This document shows, one piece after another, positions 5,872-12,606 of a DNA stretch of 12,606 bases. Position 1 is the stretch's first letter; every line of letters starts with the position of its first letter. Source of the stretch: Polyrhizophydium stewartii (Eukaryota; Chytridiomycota; Chytridiomycetes; Rhizophydiales); the NCBI GenBank assembly GCA_027604665.1, contig JADGIZ010000506.1, forward strand, positions 1 to 12,606, written 5' to 3'. The notes under the pieces were generated by a model. The model was not told where the DNA came from and ran no database searches. It saw nothing but the letters and a program-made list of their open reading frames with translations. The position numbers and the translations under genes are program-made.

Positions 5872-8307
5872 TCAAGATGGATGCAACAGTGCGCCGCCTG
5901 CGCGGACGGTCGTGAGCCGCCCGCCACTCGAAAAGGACCGCTGGGCATCGACGGGCGGCAGCTGGTTTGTGGTAAAACTGGCCTTGGAGAAGGACGGCGG
6001 CATCGTGGCATCGCGAGTGTGGGCCGAGTCGGACCCGAACGGCACGCCGGAATGCGAGCGAGCACGCGAGTGCATGGCGCTGGTGCCTTCGCGGGTCTGC
6101 ATGCGGCGCGGAAGCGATGGCAGCGATGGCGGCGTTTGCGGAGAGCCCGCATGCACCGGATTAGCGGATGGGAGCTGGTCGGCATCGTCCCAGATCGGCA
6201 GGAAGCGCTGCGGGTCGAATCCCGTCCATGTCTGGATCTGCTTGCGCAGGGTCGTTGAGAGCCACGACATTGATCGGCGGGTCGAGACAGAGTGCGAGTG
6301 CAGCGTCGGCGGCAGCGGCGGTGGACCAATCTCTCGCACCAAGCAGACGAGCGTCGGTTCGTCCTCGGCACCGCCGTCGGGACTGACTGGCGGCGGGCTG
6401 AGGCGGACATCGAACAGCACCCACACCTGGCGAGACGCAATAGAGTGCCGAGACGACGAGAGCATTGGCGGAGTAGCTGCAGCCGAATGGCGGCCAAAAG
6501 ACTCTGGGCCTGTGTCGTAGTCTGAGCTCGACTCGTGATCGTACTCGGACGGAAATGCGGCCGACGATGCCGACGACAAGGCAGCTGGGCACGGCGGCAC
6601 AAAGACAGACGACCTCCGTGATGTTGCAAACGACGGCGGGTGTGCGTGCGCGTGGGAGACGGCCGGCGTGGGGATCGCAACAGGCAGTGCCCGAGAATGC
6701 TCGAGAGAGCTGGGCGGCCGCGGGAGTGGCGGCACGGGGCTGGGAGTCGCCAGATCGTCGGGGTCGCCCGCATCGTCGGCGGCATCGGCATCGTTGGCGC
6801 CGATGCATGCGTCTGCCCAGTCCCAGGCAACGGCGAAGCGGGCGTGACCCCGCTTCCATGCCTTGGAGAGTCCGCCAACGAGCGTCGCAGTGTGCTCCGC
6901 CGGGACGAGAGCCATCACAAACTGGTTGAGCAGAGCCTGCGAGTCGAGGCCGAGGAACTTTGTGAGCGGATACGACTGCACGATGCGGCCAAAGATGTTG
7001 AGCCGCAGCGAGATATGCGAGAGCGGCACAAAGTGCGGTGAGTGCAGGTGGAAGGGGGCACCCTGCGGGGTGTCGATCGGGGCGAGGGCGGGCAGGGCGG
7101 CCGAGGCGGAGAGGCTGAGGCGGGATGCGGCGAGCGAGCGGCCCGGGGCCGAGGGCCACCTGGCGAGCGACACGTCAGGCGCGGCCGAGTGCGGCGGCGG
7201 GGCGGACAGGAACGACACGGACGTTGCGGGCGACGACGCAAGCGAAGGGGCGGCCGACGGGGCGGCCGACGGTGCGGCCGACGCAGGGGCGAGCAGATGG
7301 GCGTGGGCCAGCATGAGGCCCGAGTACTCCTCGACGAACCACACGTCGAGCAGCCGGGCAGCGGGCTTGGCGGCATCGGCGCCGGCGCCGGCGGCGTGGT
7401 GCACGTCGTCGGCGCGCAGGCGGTGCCGGCACAGGTAGACCCACTTGGCGGCCGCGGCGCCGGGCAGGCCGTGGACGAACAGCTTCTTGATGCGCACGCG
7501 GCCGAGGCCGCATGGCTGCCCGGGCGGCGCTTGCGGCGTGGCGGCGGCATGCGGCATGGCGGCGTCCGGCGGTGTGGCGGCTGCCAGTGCTGGCAAAGGC
7601 GACGGCGATGTCTGGGAGAGTGGCGTCCCGGCGGGCGACGCAGCAGCCAGCGCGGGCGATGCATGCCGGCGGCCCTCGGCGGCGGCTTCATCGTCGCCAT
7701 CGCCGTCACCATCGCCGTCGCCGGGCTCGAGGTCGAAGAAGTCGGCGATACGCCGTCCTGCCAGCGCCGATGCCGCCGATCCGGCCGATGCAGCTGACGG
7801 CGCGGATGCAGCAGCGGCAGCAAGCACGGAGCCCTCGGGCCGCGCCGCGTCGGAGCCCGCGCGGCTGCGGCGAGCCGCCCGCCCGCGGCTGCCACTGTCG
7901 CCAACGTCACCGCAATGCGGCGGTGTCGCTTGCGCCGCCACATCGCTGTCACAGACGGCGGCGGGAGCGGAGGCGGCGGCGGCGGCGGCGGCGGCCGAGC
8001 CGGCCGAGCCGGACCCCGCCTGTGGCGGCAAAGCATCGCGCGGGGCCGCTCCGGCTGCGCCGGGCAGGGCGCCGTACGAGTCCGCGCCGGCCAGCACGCG
8101 CGCGGCCGCCTCGGTCGCATAGACGATGGCGCCGGTGCGGGCGTCGGTGACCACCATCGACCGCGTCGAGATCGGGCACGCCCCGACGGCATGCCCGCCC
8201 CGCCCGCGCATGCGCCGGGCCGACCCGCGCCCGTGCGTGCCGCCTCCGCCGCTGCCCGCGGCCGCTGCAGCTGCCTGCTCGTCCTCGTCGCCGGCGTCGC
8301 TTCGCAT
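5872..8307 (-). CDS. Large two-PAS-domain protein with low-complexity inserts
   Basis: A single open frame of 811 residues from the ATG at 8307; earlier in-frame codons exist only as far as the opposing SPEF1 start and lack an ATG. PAS 1 begins near residue 45 (TRSMVVTDARTGAIVYATEA), resumes at about 182 (LAGRRIADFFDLE) and closes at about 270-337 (GRVRIKKLFVHG, KWVYLCRHRL, LDVWFVEEYSGLML). Ala-, Pro- and (GD)-rich inserts separate these pieces. PAS 2 starts near 430 (LRLNIFGRIVQSYPLTKFLG, then LVPAEH and AWDWAD) and closes at about 626-661 (VWVLFDVRL, LVCLVREIG) after a roughly 120-residue Ser/Pro-rich insert. The Ser/Arg-rich tail has no kinase, zinc finger or other output domain that I can see. 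PAS domains sense small molecules, light or redox through a bound ligand, or mediate dimers; which applies here is unknown. It probably acts in the cytosol or nucleus. The PAS call rests on motif order, not on a profile search. Confidence 0.75.
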   Translation of the reverse strand: MRSDAGDEDEQAAAAAAGSGGGGTHGRGSARRMRGRGGHAVGACPISTRSMVVTDARTGAIVYATEAAARVLAGADSYGALPGAAGAAPRDALPPQAGSGSAGSAAAAAAAASAPAAVCDSDVAAQATPPHCGDVGDSGSRGRAARRSRAGSDAARPEGSVLAAAAASAPSAASAGSAASALAGRRIADFFDLEPGDGDGDGDGDDEAAAEGRRHASPALAAASPAGTPLSQTSPSPLPALAAATPPDAAMPHAAATPQAPPGQPCGLGRVRIKKLFVHGLPGAAAAKWVYLCRHRLRADDVHHAAGAGADAAKPAARLLDVWFVEEYSGLMLAHAHLLAPASAAPSAAPSAAPSLASSPATSVSFLSAPPPHSAAPDVSLARWPSAPGRSLAASRLSLSASAALPALAPIDTPQGAPFHLHSPHFVPLSHISLRLNIFGRIVQSYPLTKFLGLDSQALLNQFVMALVPAEHTATLVGGLSKAWKRGHARFAVAWDWADACIGANDADAADDAGDPDDLATPSPVPPLPRPPSSLEHSRALPVAIPTPAVSHAHAHPPSFATSRRSSVFVPPCPAALSSASSAAFPSEYDHESSSDYDTGPESFGRHSAAATPPMLSSSRHSIASRQVWVLFDVRLSPPPVSPDGGAEDEPTLVCLVREIGPPPLPPTLHSHSVSTRRSMSWLSTTLRKQIQTWTGFDPQRFLPIWDDADQLPSANPVHAGSPQTPPSLPSLPRRMQTREGTSAMHSRARSHSGVPFGSDSAHTRDATMPPSFSKASFTTNQLPPVDAQRSFSSGGRLTTVRAGGALLHPS
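7247..7282. repeat. 12-bp tandem repeat in the PAS gene, three units
   Basis: Three units of ggggcggccgac (the third has one change) code for Ser-Ala-Ala-Pro repeats in the linker between the two PAS domains on the minus strand. It is in frame and an example of how the inserts in this gene grow. Confidence 0.8.
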
Positions 8308-8378
8308 CGCCGCGCAAAGTGCCGCCGCGTTCGGCCGGCCAGTTGCCGCCCGGCCGGTCTTGCCCGCTCGCCTTTCAC
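8308..8378. promoter_or_regulatory. 71-bp head-to-head intergenic region, likely bidirectional promoter
   Basis: Only 71 bp separate the start codons of the PAS gene (minus, 8307) and SPEF1 (plus, 8379). The interval is GC-rich (GCCGCC, CGGCCGG twice) with no TATA-like box. Both leaders and both start sites must lie in it or extend into the opposite gene, so shared control is likely. This is inferred from spacing alone. Confidence 0.6.
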
Positions 8379-10239
8379 ATGCACGAGCTGGGCGAGCAGG
8401 AGATCCAGAGCCTCTACACCTGGATTGACGAGATCCCGCTCTCGCGCCCAAAGAAGAACATATCCCGCGACTTCAGCGACGGAGGTGCGCTGCCCCTCAC
8501 CGGCGACCCGACCGCAGCGCCGCCGCCGCCGCCGCCGCTGCCCGGCTCGCCGCTCCCCGACAACAGCGCCGCATCCGGCGCCAACATCGCGTCGGCCGCC
8601 GCAGCCAGATGGGCTGCCTCCACGGCGCTCCACCGGCCAGCACCCCCGAAAGTACACCCAAACGTCGCATGCTGACAGATGCCCGACGCTGTGTCATCCG
8701 CTGCCGCTCCGGCTGGCGCCGGGCTGCAGTCGCTTGCGCCGAGGTCGTCCACCACTTTGTGCCAAAGTTTGTCGACCTACACAACTACTCGCCCGCCAAC
8801 TCGGTCTCGCAGAAGATCTACAACTGGACGACTCTCAACCGTGCGTCGCCGGCGAGGGCTCGAATCCTCCAAGGGCTCTTGTATCTGCCGGCCCAAATCT
8901 GCTGACACGACACACTGCTCTTGCCATTCTTCAATCTGCATTCTCTGCGGCCTTGACCGCGACTCAGAAAAGGTTTTTCGGCGCATCGGGTACTCGGTCA
9001 GCGACGACATTATCCAGTGCATCGTCAACAACAAGCCCGGATACATCGAGTATCTGCTGTTTGAGCTGCGCCAAAAGGTACGCTGATGCCGTTGTATCCG
9101 CTTCATTCAGCAATTCTGATGTGTTGACGGGTGTCGCACAGATCACTCTGTATCTTGAGCGCAAGTCGAAATCCACCTCGCAGCATCTGCACCCAACGCA
9201 GCCCAACTTCCACCACCCGGGAGCGCATCTGGGCAGCAGCCATTCCGGCGCTGCATCCACCGAGCCCTCGCGAGGTAGGCCGCTGAATGTCGCTAGTTCC
9301 GCCGACCCAACTGTATCCTGCCTGGCAGTGTCGCAGACACAATTCACACCAAGACGCTCCCCCGTTTCCCTCATTTTATTTCAATCAAACGCAGGAGGAG
9401 CAGCTCAGACAGCAGACATTTCACCCCACGGCTCATTCATGGCCGATGCAAGAATACCAGTGGTGAGGGATGCTCTCCCCGGCGTCGGCAGGCTCCCGAC
9501 CGTAAGCGAGATACCCGAGATGTACAAAGGTTGGCTGCCTTGGCGCCTTGCTCGCGAGAAACAGGCGTGGGTGCCTGACATTTCCCTGGCAGGCTCCGGC
9601 TCGGCGCATCTCTCGGCGCCGCATGCCAGCAATGAAGCCAGCCGCCGCGCATCAATGGCTTCGCTGCAAGCATCGCTGTCGCCGCCAGTGCTCACGGGGA
9701 GCGCCCATGCATCCAATCAGTCACTTTACGCCTCCAGCAACGCTTACGCGGCCCTTCCCGGAAACGGATCGCCGCGCCTCTCACTCGTCTCCTCTCAGCC
9801 CGCGTCAGCAATCGGCAAATACGCTCCTCATCTCCCTCACAAAGCCGGTCCCGCACAGTACCCACTTATCCAACACGGTTCCTATCCCACTCACTCTACC
9901 ACTGCGATCCATCAGCAGCCGATGGCTCACGGTTCCATCCACACAGTACCACGCCAGATGCAGCCGGGAATCTCTCCACATCAGCCGGTGTTTGTTTCTC
10001 ATCCAAGTCTGGCACAGCTTCCAGCGCCGGACAAGGATATGATGCACGACTTGCAGGACACGATTAATGTAATTGCAGCGTCCTCTGTGATTTTGTGACG
10101 CTGTGAACTCTTGCCTCGGCTGACTCGTCTTGCTATTGGGGAAACGCAGATATTGCAGCTCAAAATCACAAAGCTAGAGCAGCTACTTACGCTCAAGGAC
10201 CAGCGAATCCAAGAGCTCTCTCGTGGTTCGTGGCAGTGA
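8379..10239 (+). CDS. SPEF1: SPEF1/CLAMP-like flagellar calponin-homology protein
   Basis: Exons: 8379-8484, 8730-8840, 8968-9077, 9142-9274, 9395-10068, 10150-10239, totalling 407 residues. All phases agree and split codons rebuild family residues. The N-terminal SPEF1-type CH domain (about 1-109) is unmistakable: LYTWIDEIPLSRPKKNISR, DFSDG, VVHHFVPKFVDLHNYSPANS, NWTTLNQKVFRRIGY and a closing LLFELRQK. The last exon gives LQLKITKLEQLLTLKDQRI, the family's C-terminal coiled coil. SPEF1 bundles microtubules and works at the central apparatus of motile cilia; in a zoosporic fungus it would act in the zoospore flagellum. The central linker is rich in Ser, His, Pro and Gln and makes the protein longer than animal SPEF1 (about 236 residues). 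A likely in-frame intron, 9530-9592 (CTGAC branch, CTGGCAG acceptor), would give 386 residues. The 9275-9394 intron and the frame just after it are the weakest part. The acceptor at 9394 could also start a short frame EEQLRQQTFHP, which I could not join to the rest. Confidence 0.9.
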
Positions 10240-10648
10240 GCTGTATCTGCTCGCTGCAGACAGCGACCTGTACACTCGTGTCCATCATCCAGCTCGCGCC
10301 ATACTCAACATCGCTCACTCCCAATAGTAAACAGCCTTCTGTATCCGACGCCATGTGCGTTGAAATAGGCCGGGGTGGAGGCGAAATCCCGGCTTTATTT
10401 TACTTTGACGTCTCGCGAGGCACCTGGGCTCTGCCTTCCAGGACGCACCAAGTGCATGCGTGATGCACCAGACAGGCTGGCGTGCTGTTGGTATCGCTTC
10501 ACTCGAACTTTGTACTCGCCTGCCCTCGTCTAGCTGTCCTGCATGCCTCAGCCGCACCATAAATCCATTGAGAATCTTTGCGACTCGCCAAGATGTGTGT
10601 CGCTCAGACGTGCTTCATTTGGCGGCGTCGAAGGGGGATCAACTGTAT
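10240..10648. other. Convergent intergenic region after SPEF1
   Basis: About 410 bp between the SPEF1 stop and the end of the decayed ankyrin-type copy, lower in GC than the genes. I see no convincing exon or RNA gene. Its right part (from about 10563) resembles the 3' flank of the intact ankyrin-type gene (from about 11108) and so belongs to the tandem duplication. A minus-strand AATAAA lies at 10394-10399. Confidence 0.6.
10394..10399 (-). terminator. Possible minus-strand poly(A) signal
   Basis: AATAAA on the minus strand in the context AAAATAAAGCC, 250 bp past the stop at 10649 of the truncated ankyrin-type copy. It could serve transcripts from the duplicated locus. Distance and single-motif evidence make this weak. 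Confidence 0.35.
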
Positions 10649-10908
10649 TCATGCAGAATCGATAAGCTCATGGGCGAACTCGATTTGCTTTATGTACCAT
10701 ACGTTCCCGCTCAGATGCGGCAGCAGCCACTTGAGAACCATGATCTGGCACTCCTTGATCGCAGGATCCATCATATCAGATGTCTCAGAAGGCAGATCGT
10801 CGCGGTCGAACCACTCAATCACAGACTCGGCGTTCTGGTCTCCGATCTCGAACGCGCCGTGCGAGCGCAGCGTCTCGCGCATGCGCCTACGGAACCACGG
10901 TGGCAAAC
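10649..10908 (-). pseudogene. Truncated, decayed copy of the ankyrin-type gene, 3' end only
   Basis: An open stretch of about 86 residues, from LPPWFRRRM to the stop at 10649, aligns without gaps to the last part of the neighbouring intact gene (LLPWFRKRM to its stop). About 40 of 83 positions are identical by eye, including VIEWF against VIDWF, IKECQIMVLKWLL against IKERQIMVVKWLL, and a final ELIDSA against ELLGIA. Upstream (10909-11107) only weak traces remain in shifting frames, such as GGRVRSIAALDF against SGRILVLDWIF. The F-box-like part and the 28-residue repeats are absent. The C-terminal 80 codons are still open, so either the break is recent or this end is a real terminal exon of another gene; I see no good acceptor to support the latter. 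Confidence 0.7.
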
Positions 10909-11197
10909 GGCTGGCCGCCTGCCCGTCACCGGCGCAGCGAGGCATCACCAGCCGCCGGCCGCAGGTGATGGCGCCGCATCCCAGGCGGCATCGAGTGCAG
11001 GCGGGCTGCAGCAGACACAGGCAAACACGCCGTGCACATCGCTGAAGTCGAGCGCCGCAATCGACCTCACTCGCCCGCCAGTCACGCATACGGCAGAGGC
11101 ACCGCTGATCCATTGCAAGTCGCTGCGACTTGCCAAGGTGCTTGCTGATCAGATGCGGCTTCATTCGGCCGTGTCGATGGGGAGGGGTCAAAGGTAG
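10909..11197. other. Degenerate duplicated sequence between the two ankyrin-type copies
   Basis: This carries the frame-broken upstream remains of the truncated copy (about 10909-11107) and then the 3' flank of the intact gene (11108-11197). Open frames here are short, rich in Arg and Cys, and look like non-coding shadow. Confidence 0.5.
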
Positions 11198-12606
11198 TCA
11201 GGCGATGCCGAGCAGCTCACGAGCGAGGCTGAGATCACCCTCGTGCCACTCCTGGCTCGATAAATGCTGCAGCAGCCACTTGACGACCATGATCTGGCGC
11301 TCTTTGATCGCAAGTTCCATCACATCGCCGGGAAACATTGGCAGCTCGTCGCACTCGAACCAGTCGATTACAGAATCGGCACTCTTGTTGCCGACTAGGG
11401 ACATTGGGTGCGAGCTGAACATATCGGGCATACGCTTGCGGAACCACGGCAGCAAGCGAAGATGTCCACACTTGACGGCCTGTGTGACGCCCTCCGCAGT
11501 CGGGCGCACACTGGTGTTGTTGAAGATCCAGTCCAGAACCAAGATTCGGCCGCTGGCAGCTGCCTCATTAGCCACATCAACCGTGATCGCAAGAGGCGCG
11601 AGGGCGTGGATGCGCTGGATAACGATGAGCTGGCCCCACTTTGCGGCAGTCCTGGCAGCGTTGTTGATGTTGCCCTCGGAGCGATTCTTGTGCAGGAAAT
11701 CGACCACGTCGGCATGGCCCCTCTTGGCGGCCGAGTCAATTGCATTGTTTGTACAGCCCTCGGTGCGATTATTGTGCAGGAATTCGATGACACCAAGGCT
11801 GCCGGTATCGGCCGCCCAATCCATCGCGTTCGTGGTGCACCCCTCGGAGCGGTTCTTGTGCAGCCACTTGACAATAGGGAGATGGCCCCTTGCAGCAGCG
11901 TGGTCCATGGCATTGGTCGTGCATCCCTCGGCTCGGTTGGCGTGCAGCCACTTGACGCAGTCGAGATGGCCGTTTTTTGCAGCGCCATCCATCACCGCGC
12001 CCGTCCAGCTGCCGTCAGGCATCCGCTCGTGCAGCCACTTGAGCATATCGAGATGTCCGGATCTCGCTGCCATGACCGCATGCTCCGACCAGAGAGTCAC
12101 GACCTTGCGCTCGTGGACGAGGAGGTCCAGCATCGCAATGCTGCCGCAACGTGCTGCGTTAAGACCAATGTTACCCGGCTTGTCAAAGTCGAGCAGATCT
12201 GTCCACTCGCCGAGGATCGCGGCTTGGTCGAGGCAATCGTCAAGGAAGAATAAACGGAGAGCTACGAGGCGGGCGTGAATGCTACGAGAGCGCAGATGCC
12301 AGAAAGGCTCGTTGAGACCATAAATGTAAAACTTTCTGAACGGCAGCTTGTCGAGGTCGCCTTGCCAGTCGGTCTCAAAGACGTCTCGGAGCAGCTCCTT
12401 GAACTGCTCGAGGTTGATGTTGTTAATGTCGATGCGGCCGTTGACCCAGAGCGTCAGGATGCCGGCGTGCTTGAGGATCTTGTTCTGGATCTCAGCCGGC
12501 ATGCGGTCCCACTCGTTGGTTGCGGCGGGCCGGAAGCGCACGGCGCGGGCGGCGTCGCTGGTGGTCGAGGGCGGCGGCTGCCTGGTGGTGCTGGCTGGGG
12601 CGGCGG
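11198..12606 (-). CDS. F-box-like/ankyrin-type repeat protein, 5' end outside window
   Basis: An open frame of 468 residues that runs off the right edge with no start ATG before it, so the N-terminus is missing. It opens with a Ala/Pro/Thr-rich stretch, then an F-box-like helix pair at about residues 32-48 (WDRMPAEIQNKILKHAG), then a linker. From about 154 to 396 come eight or nine ankyrin-type repeats. The best follow the pattern GHLxxVKWLHxNRxEGCTTN, then AMDxAAxx, and are 28 residues long, shorter than the usual 33. The C-terminal 75 residues (VIDWFECDELP, AIKERQIMVVKWLL) are also of this kind. F-box proteins with such repeats usually offer the repeats to a substrate and the F-box to an SCF ubiquitin ligase; that role is inferred here. 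No introns are seen. I believe this belongs to a large family in chytrids, but I could not check. Confidence 0.85.
   Translation of the reverse strand, partial: AAPASTTRQPPPSTTSDAARAVRFRPAATNEWDRMPAEIQNKILKHAGILTLWVNGRIDINNINLEQFKELLRDVFETDWQGDLDKLPFRKFYIYGLNEPFWHLRSRSIHARLVALRLFFLDDCLDQAAILGEWTDLLDFDKPGNIGLNAARCGSIAMLDLLVHERKVVTLWSEHAVMAARSGHLDMLKWLHERMPDGSWTGAVMDGAAKNGHLDCVKWLHANRAEGCTTNAMDHAAARGHLPIVKWLHKNRSEGCTTNAMDWAADTGSLGVIEFLHNNRTEGCTNNAIDSAAKRGHADVVDFLHKNRSEGNINNAARTAAKWGQLIVIQRIHALAPLAITVDVANEAAASGRILVLDWIFNNTSVRPTAEGVTQAVKCGHLRLLPWFRKRMPDMFSSHPMSLVGNKSADSVIDWFECDELPMFPGDVMELAIKERQIMVVKWLLQHLSSQEWHEGDLSLARELLGIA

Larger units (their letters stand above)
10563..11197. repeat. Tandem segmental duplication of the ankyrin-type gene 3' end
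   Basis: The 3' flank at 10563-10648 matches the flank at 11108-11197 at most positions (shared stretches include atccattg, gccaag and cttcatt), offset by about 545 bp. The coding 3' ends are offset by 549 bp. The duplicated unit therefore includes sequence beyond the stop codon, so it was copied as genomic DNA rather than as a processed transcript. The second element continues into the intact gene from 11198. Confidence 0.75.

Noticed and set aside
5515..6258. Plus-strand open frame of 247 codons
   Set aside because: It spans the 5' end of the two-module gene, the spacer and the PAS gene 3' end, with no domain or splice logic.
7915..8378. Left half of a 727-codon plus-strand open frame
   Set aside because: This part is Arg/Gly-rich shadow of the PAS gene. 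Only the right half of that frame (from 9142) coincides with real SPEF1 exons.
9395..9463. Alternative exon reading EEQLRQQTFHP with a GTGAGG donor
   Set aside because: It looks protein-like, but its phases cannot be joined to the long downstream SPEF1 frame without an intron shorter than about 45 nt, so I kept the phase-consistent model and flagged the doubt.
11408..12253. Plus-strand open frame of 281 codons
   Set aside because: Antisense shadow of the ankyrin-type repeats; the periodicity comes from the coding strand.

Overview
This is GC-rich eukaryotic DNA. Genes are split by short GT-AG introns (about 59 to 245 nt), most carrying a CTGAC branch-point motif. I infer an early-diverging, flagellated fungus, most likely a chytrid. 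Three things point that way: a convincing SPEF1/CLAMP gene for a flagellar protein, an F-box-like/ankyrin-type gene of the kind expanded in zoosporic fungi, and compact intron-bearing genes with Ala/Pro-rich low-complexity inserts. I could not run a database search, so the taxon is an inference.

Layout, left to right. (1) A small secreted Cys-containing protein (minus strand, start 397, 3' structure uncertain). (2) Two tandem three-exon genes (minus, 541-1040 and 1486-2074), each coding for a ~100-residue protein with three membrane helices and one PQ-loop, i.e. a SemiSWEET-like sugar transporter half. All their introns are in phase 0 at the same protein positions. (3) A two-exon gene (minus, 2361-4650) for a 739-residue protein with a strong mitochondrial presequence, a perfect (TQS)8 linker and about six Myb/SANT-like repeats. 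(4) A three-exon gene (minus, 4915-5582) for an unrecognised 149-residue protein built from two similar modules. (5) A large single-exon gene (minus, 5872-8307) for a two-PAS protein whose PAS folds are interrupted by low-complexity inserts. (6) The only plus-strand gene, SPEF1 (8379-10239, six or seven exons), which starts just 71 bp from the PAS gene, head to head. (7) A tandemly duplicated locus on the minus strand: a 3'-only, decayed copy (10649-10908 recognisable) followed by an intact but 5'-truncated (by the window edge) F-box-like/ankyrin-type gene (11198-12606).

How they fit together: this looks like ordinary nuclear chromosome rather than a mobile or viral island. Most neighbours have no obvious shared pathway. 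The two links the sequence itself supports are the SemiSWEET tandem pair (possible homo- or heterodimers) and the PAS/SPEF1 pair with a shared intergenic promoter. I saw no tRNA, rRNA, transposon or CRISPR. The points most worth following up are the eukaryotic SemiSWEET pair, the predicted mitochondrial multi-Myb protein, and the new two-module protein.
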